From NCBI GenBank assembly GCA_018287875.1, contig JAGVVL010000032.1, positions 82,585-146,584 on the forward strand: a stretch of DNA of 64,000 nt. The letters are read 5' to 3'. Within the stretch, counting starts at the first letter, position 1; the number at the start of each line of letters is the position of its first letter. This document shows positions 31,407 through 42,900 of the stretch, in pieces. Origin of the DNA: Nigrospora sphaerica (lineage: Eukaryota > Ascomycota > Sordariomycetes > Amphisphaeriales > Apiosporaceae). Both the position numbers and the translations under genes were made by a program. Below the pieces are notes generated by a model. The model made no database searches and was not told the DNA's origin. It was given only the letters and a program-made list of their open reading frames with translations.

Positions 31407-31835
31407 AACAGGCTAATTTGCGCAAGAGTGTGCAAAATGAGTGCGCGGTTTGGCACCTCGATGTCGGCTTAACTTATCCTCATGGATGCAGAAACTATGT
31501 AGGGTACGACTGTTCGTCGATTAAAAAGTTACATGAGCTGGGTTAAATACGTCGTGAGACAGTATGGTTTCTATCTTCTAGAGGGAATTAGAATATAATA
31601 AGGAATATCCTATGTACGAAAGGAACTTGGTATATTAATTTATTAATATTTAAATGATAAAATTATTAATCTCTGGTTTACCTGTTGTTTATATGTCTAA
31701 AAAAAATTTTTAGACTATCATACTTTCACTTGAGTAGTTAAGATAGTATAGGCACGGCAGGGAAGCTATGTTAGTCAAAGATAAGTGCTGAAAGCATCTA
31801 GGCACGAAACTTACCTTAAGATATTTCTTAAATAT

Positions 31836-32504
31836 ACGTAATATAACATTACAAACATAATAAATGACAAAATTGTCATTTACCTTGCCCCTGGTAGCAA
31901 ACCAGCCACTGGTAGTAAACCACCAGCTTCCTATTTTTTAACGGATACGGAGGACCGGGGGGAACCACATTATGGTTATAGGCTTTATTTGTAAGAATCT
32001 AGAGATTAAAAGGAATAAAGTACTAATTTTGTAACTAACTAAATATTTTCTTTATATCATATATCATTTTGGTTATTTTTAGCCCTTAGTCCTGATCCCA
32101 GCCCTCTCTCTCTTTTATTAGAGAGAGGGGCTGGGGATAAAGGACTAATGGGCTTATTTTTTATAATAATTCAAAAAATTATTATAATAATTCAAAAAAT
32201 AACGCAAGCTTGCCGGTTATTTTTTTTTTTGCCCTCCCCGCAAGGGAGGGAAAAAAAATGGGGTCTAATGCATTAGTCGTTTTTGACTAATTTTTTCCCC
32301 AGGAAAAAAAAATAATGGAACACGGAGCAAGCTCCCCCGGGGGTCGGGAGGAGGGGGGTCCGGGTATGGGATAAGGGCTGCGGGTTATTTTTTTTTTCCC
32401 TCCCTTTGCGGGGAGGGAAAAAAAATTCGCAAGCTCGGGTATGAGGATATAAAGATATAAGAAAGGATTAAGGAGGATGAGAATAATTATGGTTAAAAGC
32501 TGAG
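31836..32504. repeat. Spacer between rnl and trnT
   Basis: About 250 bases of unassigned sequence with a ccactggtagtaaaccacca hairpin (31907-31926), then hairpin elements: ctctctcttttattagagag (32105), taatgcattagtcg/gactaattttt (32268-32330) and ccctccctttgcggggaggg (32398). No gene. Confidence 0.75.
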
Positions 32505-32575
32505 GCCTGATTAGCATAAAAGTAATGCAATTGTTTTGTAATCAATTGAAGCAAGTGCGATACTTGCATCGGGCT
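32505..32575 (+). tRNA. trnT: tRNA-Thr (UGU)
   Basis: Acceptor gcctgat/atcgggc. Anticodon loop tttgtaa gives TGT. First of the tRNA block after rnl. Confidence 0.9.
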
Positions 32576-32602
32576 AATACATATTACAATCTATGTATAA
32601 GA

Positions 32603-32675
32603 GGATTAGTCGTCTAACGGTTAAGACATTGTACTTTCTCTACTGAGACTGCGGGTTCGAATCCCGTCTAATCTA
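32603..32675 (+). tRNA. trnE: tRNA-Glu (UUC)
   Basis: Acceptor ggattag/ctaatct. Anticodon loop ctttctc gives TTC. TpsiC cgggttcgaatcccg is perfect. Confidence 0.9.
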
Positions 32676-32755
32676 ATTTAATTGTAAGTCAAGAGCGTAT
32701 GGTAAGGCTTTTTATATGTCAGCATATTTCACGGTTTCGCTTCTAGTTATACTAG

Positions 32756-32827
32756 TGCGGTTTAGTGTAAAGAGTAACATATTTGGCTCATGACCAAATG
32801 ATATAGGTGCAAATCCTTTATCCGCAT
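32756..32827 (+). tRNA. trnM: tRNA-Met (CAU), first of three
   Basis: Acceptor tgcggtt/atccgca with one mismatch. Anticodon stem tttgg/ccaaa with loop ctcatga. Which of the three CAU tRNAs is the initiator cannot be decided here. Confidence 0.9.
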
Positions 32828-33676
32828 TGCAGGGAAAGTGTAGAAAGTGTTCTAGGTATTAGGCTTTTCTGATTTGTAGTGATATACATAATAATCTCCT
32901 GCGCTTTTTGCCTTATATCCCATCCCATCTTTTCTCCCGGTCACGACCCACCCCTCTCTCTCATTAAAAAGAGAGGGGGTGGGGTATGGGCTTATCCCAT
33001 ATCCCTATACCCCACCCCCTCGGCACCCCCGCAAGCTAGCTTGCGGGGGTGAGGGTGGGGGGAGGGGGAGCTGGAACGCCCAGAAGAGGCGTTCCAGTCC
33101 CTTATTTCTTATCCCCTTGCTTAGAAGCCGCCCAGGGGTCAGGGCGGAGCCGGCTACGCCCGGGCGAAGCCAGAAGCCAGGTTATTTTTTTTTATTATTA
33201 GAAATAATAATAAAAAAATTAGAAGCCAGTTCCCTCTAATTTTTTTACCCTCCCTGATCCCGACCCCTCCGTACTTTTTTTAAAGTACGGAGGGGGCTTT
33301 CTTATTTTTTGAATTATTAGAATAATTCAAAAAATTAGACCCCAGGGCGCAAGCGTAGGGTAAAAAAAAATAACCAAGACCATAGGTCTTGGACCCTGGG
33401 TCGAAGGAGGGGGATAAGAAGGGCTATAGAAATAAGCTTTCAAAAAATTAGGCACTAAATCCTTCGCTGCCCTCTCTCTGAACCCCTCAAACTTGAGGGG
33501 TTCAGAGAGAGGAATCATCACTTTGTGACGCTAGTTGTGTAGAAGGGGTGGGGTAAGTTCTCATCCCATAACTAAAATAATTAAAACCAATAAGCAAGTA
33601 GCCTTTAAGAATAAATGATACTATATAAAAATAACAAATAAAGACATAAAATAATAAAGAATACTTTATATAAATG
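32828..33676. repeat. Hairpin spacer inside the tRNA block
   Basis: No gene. GC hairpins (cccccgcaagctagcttgcg at about 33026), AT palindromes (33186-33222), a tccgtactttttttaaagta hairpin (about 33268) and a gaccataggtcttgg hairpin (about 33380). AT-rich from 33550. Confidence 0.8.
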
Positions 33677-33747
33677 AGGCTATAGCTTAATTGGTAAAGC
33701 GTATTGCTCATGACAATAAAAATAAGTGTTCAAGTCACTTTAGCCTT
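33677..33747 (+). tRNA. trnM: tRNA-Met (CAU), second of three
   Basis: Acceptor aggctat/ttagcct. Anticodon loop ctcatga. D arm gcttaattggtaaagc. Confidence 0.9.
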
Positions 33748-33749
33748 AA

Positions 33750-33830
33750 TCCGAGTGCTGGAATAGGTAGACAGTGCAAGCTTAAGTTTTGTTGATGAAT
33801 AATCATGGACGTTCAAGTCGTCTCTCGGAT
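33750..33830 (+). tRNA. trnL: tRNA-Leu (UAA)
   Basis: Acceptor tccgagt/tctcgga. Anticodon stem gcaag with loop cttaagt gives TAA. Long variable arm. Two bases after trnM. Confidence 0.9.
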
Positions 33831-33955
33831 AATAAAAACTTTTTTACTATATTGGTTTGGAAGAGGATTAAACTTCTCTTCCAAACCAATACTTCCCCTC
33901 TCTCTTTTTATACTTTTTTTAAGTCGAGAGAGGGGCTGGGGGAAGGTAAAATAAA

Positions 33956-34027
33956 GGGGATATAGTTTAGTTGGTAAAACTGCAATTTTGCATATTGTTG
34001 TCTTAGGTTCGATTCCTAATATCTCCA
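33956..34027 (+). tRNA. trnA: tRNA-Ala (UGC)
   Basis: Acceptor ggggata/tatctcc. Anticodon stem gcaat/attgt with loop tttgcat gives TGC. Confidence 0.92.
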
Positions 34028-34097
34028 ATTTAACTTTAGAGGGAACTAGGCTTAATATAGCCAGCCTAGTATGCTTATAGTTAAAATATAATAAGAA

Positions 34098-34170
34098 GCC
34101 TAAGAAGCTCAAATGGTTGAGCAGAGAACTGAAGTTTCTTTGGTTGTAGGTTCGAGTCCTACCTTAGGCA
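34098..34170 (+). tRNA. trnF: tRNA-Phe (GAA)
   Basis: Acceptor gcctaag/cttaggc is perfect. Anticodon stem gagaa/ttctt with loop ctgaagt. Confidence 0.93.
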
Positions 34171-34175
34171 ATAAA

Positions 34176-34257
34176 AGGGGATGGTGGAATTGGTAAACAC
34201 GAATAACTTAGGATTATTTGATCGTGAGATTGTGCAGGTTCAAGTCCTGTTCCCCTT
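34176..34257 (+). tRNA. trnL: tRNA-Leu (UAG)
   Basis: Acceptor aggggat/ttcccct. Anticodon stem aataa/ttatt with loop cttagga gives TAG. Long variable arm. Five bases after trnF. Confidence 0.92.
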
Positions 34258-34859
34258 AGTCGATTTATTTTCTAGAAACCCGCAAGCTTTATCCCCCTGA
34301 ACTCCGCTTATCCCTTACCCGGCCAAGCTTGCTCCCCGTTATTTTTTTTTATTATTATAAATAATAAAAAAAAATGGGGTCTAATGCATTAGTCGTTTTT
34401 GACTAATTTTTCCCCTCATGAACCCCCGCAAGCTTGCGGGGGGGTTCAGGGAGGGAAAAAAATAATGGAACACGGAGCAAGCACCCCTGAAGGACAAATA
34501 GTTATTAAATCTTCAGGTAAATTCCTAAAGAAAGGTGCTATCATATCCCTAACCCCTCGCCCTCTCTCGACCCTAAGAGAGAGGGTGCATCACTCTCTAC
34601 AGAGAGTGACGCTTGCGGGGGTGTGTGGTGATTATTTAAGTTTATTACACCTGACGGTTAGAAGAAGACTGCGTGACGGTAAATCTATCAAGTTTAACTC
34701 CAGATTAGTGTATGTTAGCTACTTCGTAGCTAACATTAATTAGTGATTAGTTATTAATAGTGAATGTATACTGCTAGCTGCTTAGAGTTAGTTGCTGTTG
34801 AAACTTGGAAGCCGTGGTTTCGATTGTTAATATACTTTTTTAAATAAAGTAAAAGATTC
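34258..34859. repeat. Hairpin spacer with an ORF relic before trnQ
   Basis: AT palindromes and a taatgcattagtcg/gactaattttt element (34375-34475), then an ORF relic (separate entry) that contains a ctctcgaccctaagagagag element. After 34743 there is AT-rich sequence with no gene. Confidence 0.75.
34487..34743 (+). pseudogene. Unrecognised ORF relic split by a hairpin element
   Basis: Reads TPEGQIVIKSSGKFLKKGAI, then a hairpin element in frame ([15 protein letters not shown]), then GDYLSLLHLTVRRRLRDGKS ... YVSYFVANIN and TAG. The parts on either side of the element have ordinary AT-rich codons and look like one interrupted gene end. I do not recognise the family. Confidence 0.45.
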
Positions 34860-34932
34860 TATGTTGTGGACTAATGGGTAAGTCATAAATTTTTGGTATT
34901 TACAATTGAGTGTTCGAGTCACTCCAACATAA
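34860..34932 (+). tRNA. trnQ: tRNA-Gln (UUG)
   Basis: Acceptor tatgttg/caacata is perfect. D stem gact/agtc. Anticodon stem taaat/attta with loop ttttggt gives TTG. Confidence 0.92.
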
Positions 34933-35681
34933 AAGTCAAGCGTAAGCTTCTTTTTCCTCTTAATTATCCTTTCCTCGGTACCTTAAAGAGGGCTTCGCCC
35001 TCCCTAGTAATTTTAGACCTTTTCATGTATTGTTTATTCTTTGCTAGCGGCCCCTCTCCCTTTCGCAAGGGGGAAAGGACTAGCCTAAGAAAATCGAAGA
35101 TTTTTCTAAGGCTAGGGCTGACCCCTTAGCTCGCTGACCCCCTCCTGACCCCCTCGACCCTTTTTTATCCCTCCCGGCCCCCTAGGAAAAAAGTACCGAG
35201 GGTATGGGTCGAATAAAAAAAATACCCACCCTTCGGCTTAAACCGTCTAGCGGTCCCTAGTCCGGCCTTAGAAAAAGGGTCGAAAGGGAGAGAGGTTAGG
35301 CTGCATCTTCCCGCACTTTGTTAATGCCTTAGGGACGCTTGTAAGGATAAAAATATCAGGTTTCTAGAGATGAAAAGAATAACTAATCAGACACCTAGTT
35401 TAAATAATTTAAAGTTTTAGGGGTTTCTCTTAATAATCATCTTGTATCCTTATTATCTCTTTTATCCTTGTATCCTAGATAAGGGATACAAGGACTCGTG
35501 AAGATATTAGAGGGATACTTTATTTTTATTATCTTTCCTTCATATATCCTTTAATGGGAGAGGGAGGGATGCATCCTAATCCCTAGGGATTAGGATGCAT
35601 CTACATCCTTTTTTTTTTTTATTATTTTTTTTTTAAGGTAAGGGACGCTTAAAAATAATAGTTATATATTATAGATCAAAT
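34933..35681. repeat. Hairpin spacer between trnQ and trnH
   Basis: No gene. Contains an aaaatcgaagatttttcta hairpin (35092), a GC-rich stretch with a cgacccttttttatcc/aaaaaagtaccgagg arm pair (35156-35200), and a pair of atcctaatccctagggatta arms (about 35572-35602). Confidence 0.75.
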
Positions 35682-35756
35682 GGAGGATATAGTTCAATAG
35701 GTAGAGCGACTGTATGTGGCACAGTAAGTTCCCTGTTCAAGTCAGGGTATCCTCCC
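35682..35756 (+). tRNA. trnH: tRNA-His (GUG)
   Basis: Acceptor ggaggat/atcctcc is perfect. Anticodon stem actgt/acagt with loop atgtggc gives GTG. Confidence 0.92.
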
Positions 35757-35764
35757 AAATATTC

Positions 35765-35839
35765 AATCAGGGTAGTTTAATAGGTTAAAACCTTAATTTC
35801 ATGCATTAAAGATGAGAATTCGAGTTTCTCTCCTGGTTT
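35765..35839 (+). tRNA. trnM: tRNA-Met (CAU), third
   Basis: Acceptor aatcagg/cctggtt. Anticodon stem ttaat/attaa with loop ttcatgc. Last of the tRNA block, before nad2. Confidence 0.9.
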
Positions 35840-35951
35840 ACAAAAGGTTCTAAATAATCCTAATAAATGGGTCTAGACTGTTTTTATTTATCTTCAGATA
35901 AATAAAAACAGTCTGTTTAGGAAGTTTTTGTTTTAATTAAAAAATTTTTTT

Positions 35952-38900
35952 ATGATAACCTTATCTATATTATGTTTATTATTTTCGAACGCTGTCACAT
36001 TAAGACGAGATATGTCCATTCTTTTTAATAGAATAGCTATAATAGCTATATCTTATTGTTTTTTACAAGATTTAGTAAGTTTATCCTTAGTTAATAAAGG
36101 AGTAGCTTTACATGGAGGTTTACTTCAAATTACAAGTATTACACAAATATTTCATATATTTGTTTTTATAATCACTATGTTAATATTACAGTTAACAAGT
36201 TTCTTCCCTAGAAAAGTTTGAGTTAAAGAGCATTCATCTTTAAAACATCTTTTAATGGATAATTTAGTTTATTATAGAACTAAAATTATAAATAAAATGG
36301 GGGAACATTTAAAAATAATAGAATACCCTGGGCTACTACACGATAATATGTTAAGGGGAAAACTATCAAATTCCGGGGACATCCTAAAGCTTTTGATACC
36401 AAATCAGGTTGAATTTTTCCAAGGTGGGTGAACTAATTATTCACGTATGGTAACAAGTCAAAAGATGGCGCTTTACTACCACTGATTAAAGTGGACTAAT
36501 GGTGATATTAGGGTATTGGACTCTTATGCTGTCGAGTTACAAACTCGAAAAATGGACAATCGCGGATCTAAATCAGTTATATTTAAAAATATAACTGTAA
36601 AAGAGCAACGAGTAGACGGTAGTTACATTAACCTATGTATTAGGGATTCAATGTTAAGGTGTACTCTAAAGAGGTTCGAAAGAATTTCTAGTTCCAGTTT
36701 CCGTTTAAATCAAATTCTAAATAAACAACTACATTCAACAACTGTGCGTAACACGGATTCTAAAAATCTGCTTGAACCTAAATCTTCTGATAAAAACACG
36801 AATATTTTTAGTTTAAACCCTTGATTTATAACAGGATTTACAGATGGAGATGGTTCATTTAGTGTTTCTATTGCTAAAAAAAGTCAGGTACAGGTTGAAA
36901 AATACAACCTTTATTTACTATAGGATTAGATCCCAAAGATTTAGACTTATTGGTCCAAATTAAAGCTTACTTTAAAGTAGGTAAGATCTATACTAGTTCA
37001 AGGGGTATAGTTTACTATACTGTGGGTTCTACAAAAGATATAATAAAATATATCTTACCTCATTTTGACAAATACAATTTAGTGACTCTCAAAAAAAAGA
37101 TTATTTAGTATTCAAGAATATTGTTCTTCTTATAGAAAAAGGGGAACATAAATCCTTATCTGGTTTATTGAAAATCTTTTCACTTAGAGCTATTCTAAAT
37201 AAAGGGTTACCAAGCTTTCTAAAGGCTGAATACCCTAATATTACCCCTGCTGTTGAACCTGAGTTTAAGTTATCCAATTACTTAAATTCACATTGACTAT
37301 CGGGATTTCTAACAGCAGAGGGGTCTTTCTTTATTTCTATCTATTCTAACGAGAAAAGAAAAGCAGGGTATGCTGTAAGTCTTGTATTTAGTTTAAGTCA
37401 AGATCTTCGAGATTTAGAGCTACTAAATAGACTCGTGAATTACTTAGGGTGTGGAATAGTTCGAGAACATCCGAATCGTAATACAGCTGAATTAATTATA
37501 ACTAAGAACGAAGATATTAATTTAAAACTAATTAAATTTTTAATAAAATTTCCCCTTTCAGGTGTAAAATTATTAGATTTTGAGAGATTTAAACAAGTAT
37601 CTTTTTTAATCGAAAATAAAATGCACTTAACTCAAGATGGGATTGAATTAATAAAAACGATTAAAGACAAGATGTATACAAGGTAGTAGAATTATATCAA
37701 AATCCTGAAGGTCGTATAGGTTTTTACGTTGTAGCTAGCTAAGTAGTAATAACTATGAAGCTAAAAGAGTAGTTTGAAATTTACTCTTAATTTATTTAGA
37801 ATTTGGCAGGATCTGGTTATCAATGTTAATTTTATTATTTGTAGTAAGTGGAGCCATTTTCTTAATGTCTACTAACGACTTAGTCTCTATATTTTTATCA
37901 ATAGAGCTTCAAAGTTATGGATTATACTTATTAAGTACTATCTATAGAAATTCAGAATTAGCTACTACTGGAGGGCTGATGTATTTCTTATTAGGAGGTT
38001 TAAGTTCGTGTTTTATCCTGTTAGGTACAAGTTTATTATATGCTAACTCAGGTACTACAAATATGGATGGTTTATACGTAATTACTAGTATAAGTGATAG
38101 TATAGGGGAAGTTCTTGATATAAATCTTATTATATAAACTTTTCTTTACTTATTTTTAGTATAGGGTTCTTATTTAAAGTAAGTGCTGCACCATTCCATT
38201 TTTGATCACCTGATGTCTACGACGCTATACCAACTATTGTAACAACTTTTGTTGCCATTGTAGCCAAAATCTCTATATTTATACTATTATTAGAAATAGT
38301 ATACTTTACAAGTAATTCTTTCTCAGGTGAAGGTTTAAATTGAACATTTGGTTTATTAATGAGTTCTTTCCTTTCTTTAATAATAGGAACAGTAGTAGGT
38401 TTAACACAGTTTAGAATAAAAAGATTGTTTGCTTACAGTACAATAAGTCATGTAGGTTTTATCCTATTAGCTTTAAGTATAACTACTATAGAATCTATAC
38501 AAGCATTCATATTTTATCTAATGCAATACTCTATAAGTAACCTTAATGCCTTTATTATACTAGTGACAATGGGATTCTCATTCTATTTTTATGTTACGGA
38601 AAATAAAGAACATAAAGAACTTTTAGATAAAAACAATTCTCCTATTCAATTAATCAGTCAATTAAGAGGTTATTTCTATATTAACCCTTTCTTAGCTTTA
38701 AGTTTTGCTATTACAATATTCTCTTTTGTAGGAGTACCACCTCTTGTAGGATTCTTCGCTAAACAGATGGTATTAAGTGCTGCTTTAGATAGTGGTTATG
38801 TTTTCTTATCTTTAGTGGCTATATTGACTAGTGTAATTGGTGGAGTATATTACCTTAACGTTATAAAAGAAGTTTTCTTTTATAAACCTGAATATAAATT

Positions 38901-39120
38901 AAATTCTATATTAAAAGATCGTAAATTATTAAGTTATGTTTATAATAAAGATAATCTTTTAGTAAGAAATTTAGAATTCAAATATAATAATATTATGATG
39001 ACTAGCCCTATTTCTATTACAATATCTAGTATCACATTAATAATTTTATTATTTATATTTATGAATAAAGAATGATTAAGTATGGGTACCATATTGGTAC
39101 AAATTTTATTTAATAATTAA
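35952..39120 (+). CDS. nad2: NADH dehydrogenase subunit 2, one intron, one apparent frame break
   Basis: Proton-pumping membrane subunit of complex I. Exon 1 is 35952-36329 ([20 protein letters not shown] ... KIIEYP) and exon 2 is 37817-39120. Exon 2 reads [20 protein letters not shown] to [10 protein letters not shown] and then meets TAA at 38135-38137. In the next frame the gene goes straight on as [20 protein letters not shown] and [20 protein letters not shown] to the stop at 39120. The exons sum to one base short of 561 codons. The protein after the break is highly conserved, so a one-base sequence error near 38128-38137 is likeliest; frameshifting is possible. The stop codon directly abuts the nad3 ATG. 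Confidence 0.9.
36330..37816 (+). other. Group I intron of nad2
   Basis: Exon 1 ends cct, and the intron ends G before tta tca atg. The core is at the 5' end: tcaaattccggggacatcc (about 36367) and gagcaacgagtagacgg (about 36602), nearly the same as in cox2 intron 1. The 3' half is a LAGLIDADG gene. Confidence 0.88.
36516..37686 (+). pseudogene. Frame-broken LAGLIDADG gene in the nad2 intron
   Basis: Motif 1 [17 protein letters not shown] appears in frame with exon 1. The frame then slips near 36890 (KYNLYLL instead of [17 protein letters not shown]) and again at the run of eight A near 37095. After each slip the family sequence resumes: VLPHFDK-type stretch [13 protein letters not shown], motif 2 [33 protein letters not shown], and the end KDKMYTR. 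The group I core precedes the coding part, so the true start probably lies near 36650. Two one-base losses explain all breaks. Confidence 0.82.
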
Positions 39121-39537
39121 ATGAGTAGTCTTACTTTTTTCTTTTTATTTGTATCTATATTAGCTTTAGTCTTCTTAATCGTAAATTTACTTCTTGCTCC
39201 GCACAATCCTTATCAAGAAAAATATAGTATTTTCGAATGTGGTTTCCACAGTTTTTTAGGACAAAATAGAACACAGTTTGGTGTAAAATTCTTTATTTTT
39301 GCTTTAGTTTATCTATTATTAGATTTAGAAATTCTTTTAACTTTCCCTTTTGCAGTAAGTGAATATGTTAATAACATTTATGGATTGATAGTAGCATTAT
39401 TATTTATAGGTATTATTACTATAGGTTTCGTGTTTGAATTAGGTAAAAGTGCCTTAAAAATAGACAGCCGTCAAGTGGTAACTCTTTTAAACGTAAAATC
39501 CTCAAATGTAACAGAACTTATAAGTAAAACTTCTTAA
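39121..39537 (+). CDS. nad3: NADH dehydrogenase subunit 3
   Basis: Membrane subunit of complex I. Intact, 138 residues, no intron. Conserved features are LAPHNPYQEKYSIFECGFHS, which carries the redox-sensitive loop cysteine of ECGF, and the acidic helix LVYLLLDLEILLTFPFAV. The start codon directly follows the nad2 stop, consistent with a shared transcript. The tail after FELGKSALK (RQVVTLLNVKSSNVTELISK) is hydrophilic and fairly long. Confidence 0.96.
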   Translation: MSSLTFFFLFVSILALVFLIVNLLLAPHNPYQEKYSIFECGFHSFLGQNRTQFGVKFFIFALVYLLLDLEILLTFPFAVSEYVNNIYGLIVALLFIGIITIGFVFELGKSALKIDSRQVVTLLNVKSSNVTELISKTS

Positions 39538-39925
39538 GTATTTAAATCTGTTTAGTTTAATGTTTATAAATTAAGGAGGAATTAATTTAGGTGGTTTTGG
39601 TAGCATAACCCGGCAAGCCCCAGGGGGCTGGCGCCCTTCCTTAAAAAAAAATAGCCAAAAAGTTTGAAATATATATGAGAGTTACTCCTATATATATTAG
39701 CTAGCTAATAAAAGATTTTTCCTTGCTAAGGATATTTCTTAATTAGGTTAAGGCCAGATATTCTTATTCTAAAAATGTAGATATAAAGAATTTGTTTTTC
39801 GACTTTGTAGTTTAGTAAAGTGGGCCTAACTTTAAAATATTAATTTTCGATTCTATACATAATTAAGTATTTAATAGTTTTTACAAATATAAAGATATAG
39901 AGATATTTATTGAAAAATTTATAAA
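39538..39925. other. Spacer between nad3 and cox2
   Basis: AT-rich, with one small GC hairpin (gcaagccccagggggctggcg at about 39613-39633). No ORF or RNA gene recognised. This is the place where many related fungi have atp9, which here lies at the window start. Confidence 0.7.
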
Positions 39926-42900
39926 ATGTTTATTATTCAGAATATTTTAAATATAAATTTTGATGTACCTACTCCGTGAGGTATTTATTTCCAAGATAGT
40001 GCTACTCCTCTTCCTAAATGATCTGGGAAATCATTAATGGGGATAAAACTACCAAATTCCGGAAAAACCCCAGAATTTCAAGTACCAAGCTATACTCGAA
40101 AGGGTATAAGTGGATGAACAAATTACTCATGTATGGTAACAAGCTTGAAGGCTTCTAAAAAGAACGTGGGTTATCGCGGATCTAAATCAGTTATATTTAA
40201 AAATATAACTGTAAAAGAGCAACGAGTAGACGGTAGTTGACATGGTAATCGTTTATCGTGTTTAAGATATACTCTAATGGGTTTCGAAAGAAATTTACAT
40301 AATAAAATCCTAACTACTCAATTAGTTAATAAAAGAAGTTATTCTACATCATTTTTTAATGAGGGTAGAGATGACAATAACCATTATTTAATAATAAACC
40401 CCCATTTCTTAACTGGTTTTGCGGATGCTGAAGGTTCATTTGTTTTAAGTATAACAAAAAGTAATAATGTTAAATCAGGTTGAGTAATCAAACCAAGATT
40501 TCAAATACATTTACATAAAAAAGATTTATTTATTTTGGAAGCTATTAAAAATTTTCTTGGTGTTGGTAAAATATATGTTCAAGGTGAAGTTTCAGTAGAA
40601 TACAGAGTATTTTCTATTAAGGATTTAAAAATAGTTTTAGATCACTTTGATAAATTTCCTCTTATTTCACAAAAATATGTAGATTATCTTTTATTTAAAG
40701 AAGCTTACCTATTATTAATTAACCGTGAACATTTAACATCTGAAGGTTTACGTAAAATTATATCTATAAAAGCATCTATAAACAACGGTTTATCTTCATC
40801 ATTAAAAGAAGCTTTCCCTGGTATTATACATGCTGTAAGACCTTTGAAAGAAAATATTTCTATTTATAATCCTCAATGGCTGGCTGGATTTACTAGCGGA
40901 GAGGGATGCTTTGGTGTTAAAATTAGAAATGCTGAGGGTAACTCTAAAGCTTTTATTGAATTGATATTTCAAATTAATCAACACGTTCGAGATAAAGAAT
41001 TAATAGCTTGCATTGCTGAATATTGAGGATGTGGTAAAATTTATAAACATTCTGTAAATGCAGTAGTGTACAGAGTATCTAAAAGGTCTGACTTAACTGA
41101 AAAAATTCTTCCCTTTTTTTTTAAATATCCTATATTAGGGATAAAAGCTTTAGATTTTAAAGACTTTTGCTTTATATCAGAATTAATTGAAAATAAAGCT
41201 CATTATAGTAAAGAAGGGTTAGATCAAATTCTTCATATTAAAGTTAATATGAATAGCGGTAGAGTTGAGTACTAGCTTTGTTCAAGTGTATTTTGCAACC
41301 CCGTCCCCCTCGCCCTCTCTCGACCCTAAGAGAGAGGGTGCATCACTCTCTACAGAGAGTGACAGGGGTTATTTTTTTTTTTTATTATTATAAATAATAA
41401 TAAAAAAAAAATTAGAAGCCGGGGGGTAGGGCCTCCTAATGCCTTACACATAAAAAAAAAATCAAAGATTTTTGTTCCATTATTAAAAAAAAATTAGTCA
41501 AAAACGACTAATGCATTAGACCCCAGGGGCGCTTCTTATTTTTTGAATTATTAGAAAAAATAAGACCCCGGCACCCCCTCGGCACCCCAGGGGTGAGGTG
41601 AGGGGGTATGGAACTATTATTAAAGGTTATACAATATTTTAACTAATTGAAAGTTGAATTTCATTTTTTTTTTGCAGATGGAAGGATTAGTTGAATTACA
41701 CGATAATATTATGTATTATCTTGTTGTAATTTTATTTGCGGTTGCTTGAGTTTTATTATCTATAGTAAGAAATTACATTGAGACTAAGTCTCCTATATCT
41801 CACAAATATTTAAATCACGGTATAATAAGTGTGCCGGCTCAAAAGTGTTCTAATCATATTAAATATAATCAGTTTTTAAATTCTTGTCCATTTGGGGGAG
41901 TGCTTACGCCCCCTCGTATATAATTACTGAAAAGTACGTGGTTATTCTACCTCTAGTTTAAAAGATAGGGATGATCAATTTATTCCTGCGGCCATCTATG
42001 AAGATGTCTCTTCAATGCAAAAGGCAATCTTAAAAGATAATGCAGGTAAATCTGGTATTTATATGTTAACCAATAAACTTACTGGAGATATCTACGTAGG
42101 ACAATCTATTGACTTACGTAAAAGATTTCTTAACTATTTTAACTTAAGTTATTTAAGTAGACGTAATGAACTCATAATTTGTAGAGCTATAATAAAATAT
42201 GGCTATTCAAATTTTTCGTTAACTATTTTAGAGTATTGTGATAAATGTGATTTAGATATCAGAGAACAACATTATTTTGATGTTCTTAATCCTAAATACA
42301 ATATCCAGAAAATAGCAGGTGGTAGCTCAAAAGGTTTAATATTATCAGAGGAAACCAAAAATAAGATCAGTAAAGCTTTAAAGGGAGTTTATGTAGGGGA
42401 AAAAGCTTACTGATATGGTCGTACTATGAGCGATACTACCAGAGAAATTCTGAGTTCAAACCGAAAGGGGGAGCTTAATCCTTTATACGGTAAATCTCAT
42501 AGTGAAGAGACTAAAGAGCTAATGAGAGAAAAAGCGTTAGGTAGAAAATACTCCGAAGAGACTAAATTATTAATGAGTTCGAAACGTGGAAATCCTGTGA
42601 ATATTTACGAAAAGTGTTCATCAGAAGGGTATGAATTAATAGGTAGTTTTGTTTCCGCGAGAAGAGCTGGAAAATTTTTAGGTATTAGCGGTAGTACTAT
42701 TCTAAGTTATATGAAATCGGGTATGGTCTTTAAAGATAGATATAAATTTTCGGGGCTTCGCCCTCCTAAATAAAGATGAATATTAGAGTAACTATGAGTA
42801 TAATTTCACTGAACGCTGGAAAGTCCTAAAGCCTTTGATACTAATAATCATATAAAAGAAAAAGATTGAAAGATTATGAGTGAAAACTCAAAGGATGTTA

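Larger units (their letters stand above)
26255..31835 (+). rRNA. rnl: Large subunit ribosomal RNA with one intron
   Basis: Landmarks in order: gagtagtgatatag near the 5' end, gtaccgtgagggaacgggtg (26613), cctaaggtagcgg (28120), the gacgagaagaccctatgcag region (28251), gctacgctagggat (28981) at the intron junction, caggctaatttgcgcaagag after it (31409), the gtttggcacctcgatgtcgg region (31448), and the sarcin-ricin stretch tatgtacgaaaggaac (31611). The exons are about 26255-28994 and 31407-31835; the outer ends are estimates. A small stem with agggatgaag arms (27391-27418) expands one variable region. Confidence 0.93.
40010..41674 (+). other. Group I intron 1 of cox2
   Basis: Splits DSATP-QMEGL; T before and G at the end. 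The 5' core has ccaaattccggaaaaacc (about 40050) and gagcaacgagtagacgg (about 40217). After the ORF, 41300-41625 is a composite hairpin element nearly the same as the one in atp6 intron 2. Confidence 0.9.

Noticed and set aside
33813..34112. Minus-strand frame of 99 codons over trnL-trnA-trnF
   Set aside because: It is antisense to tRNA genes and lacks codon bias.
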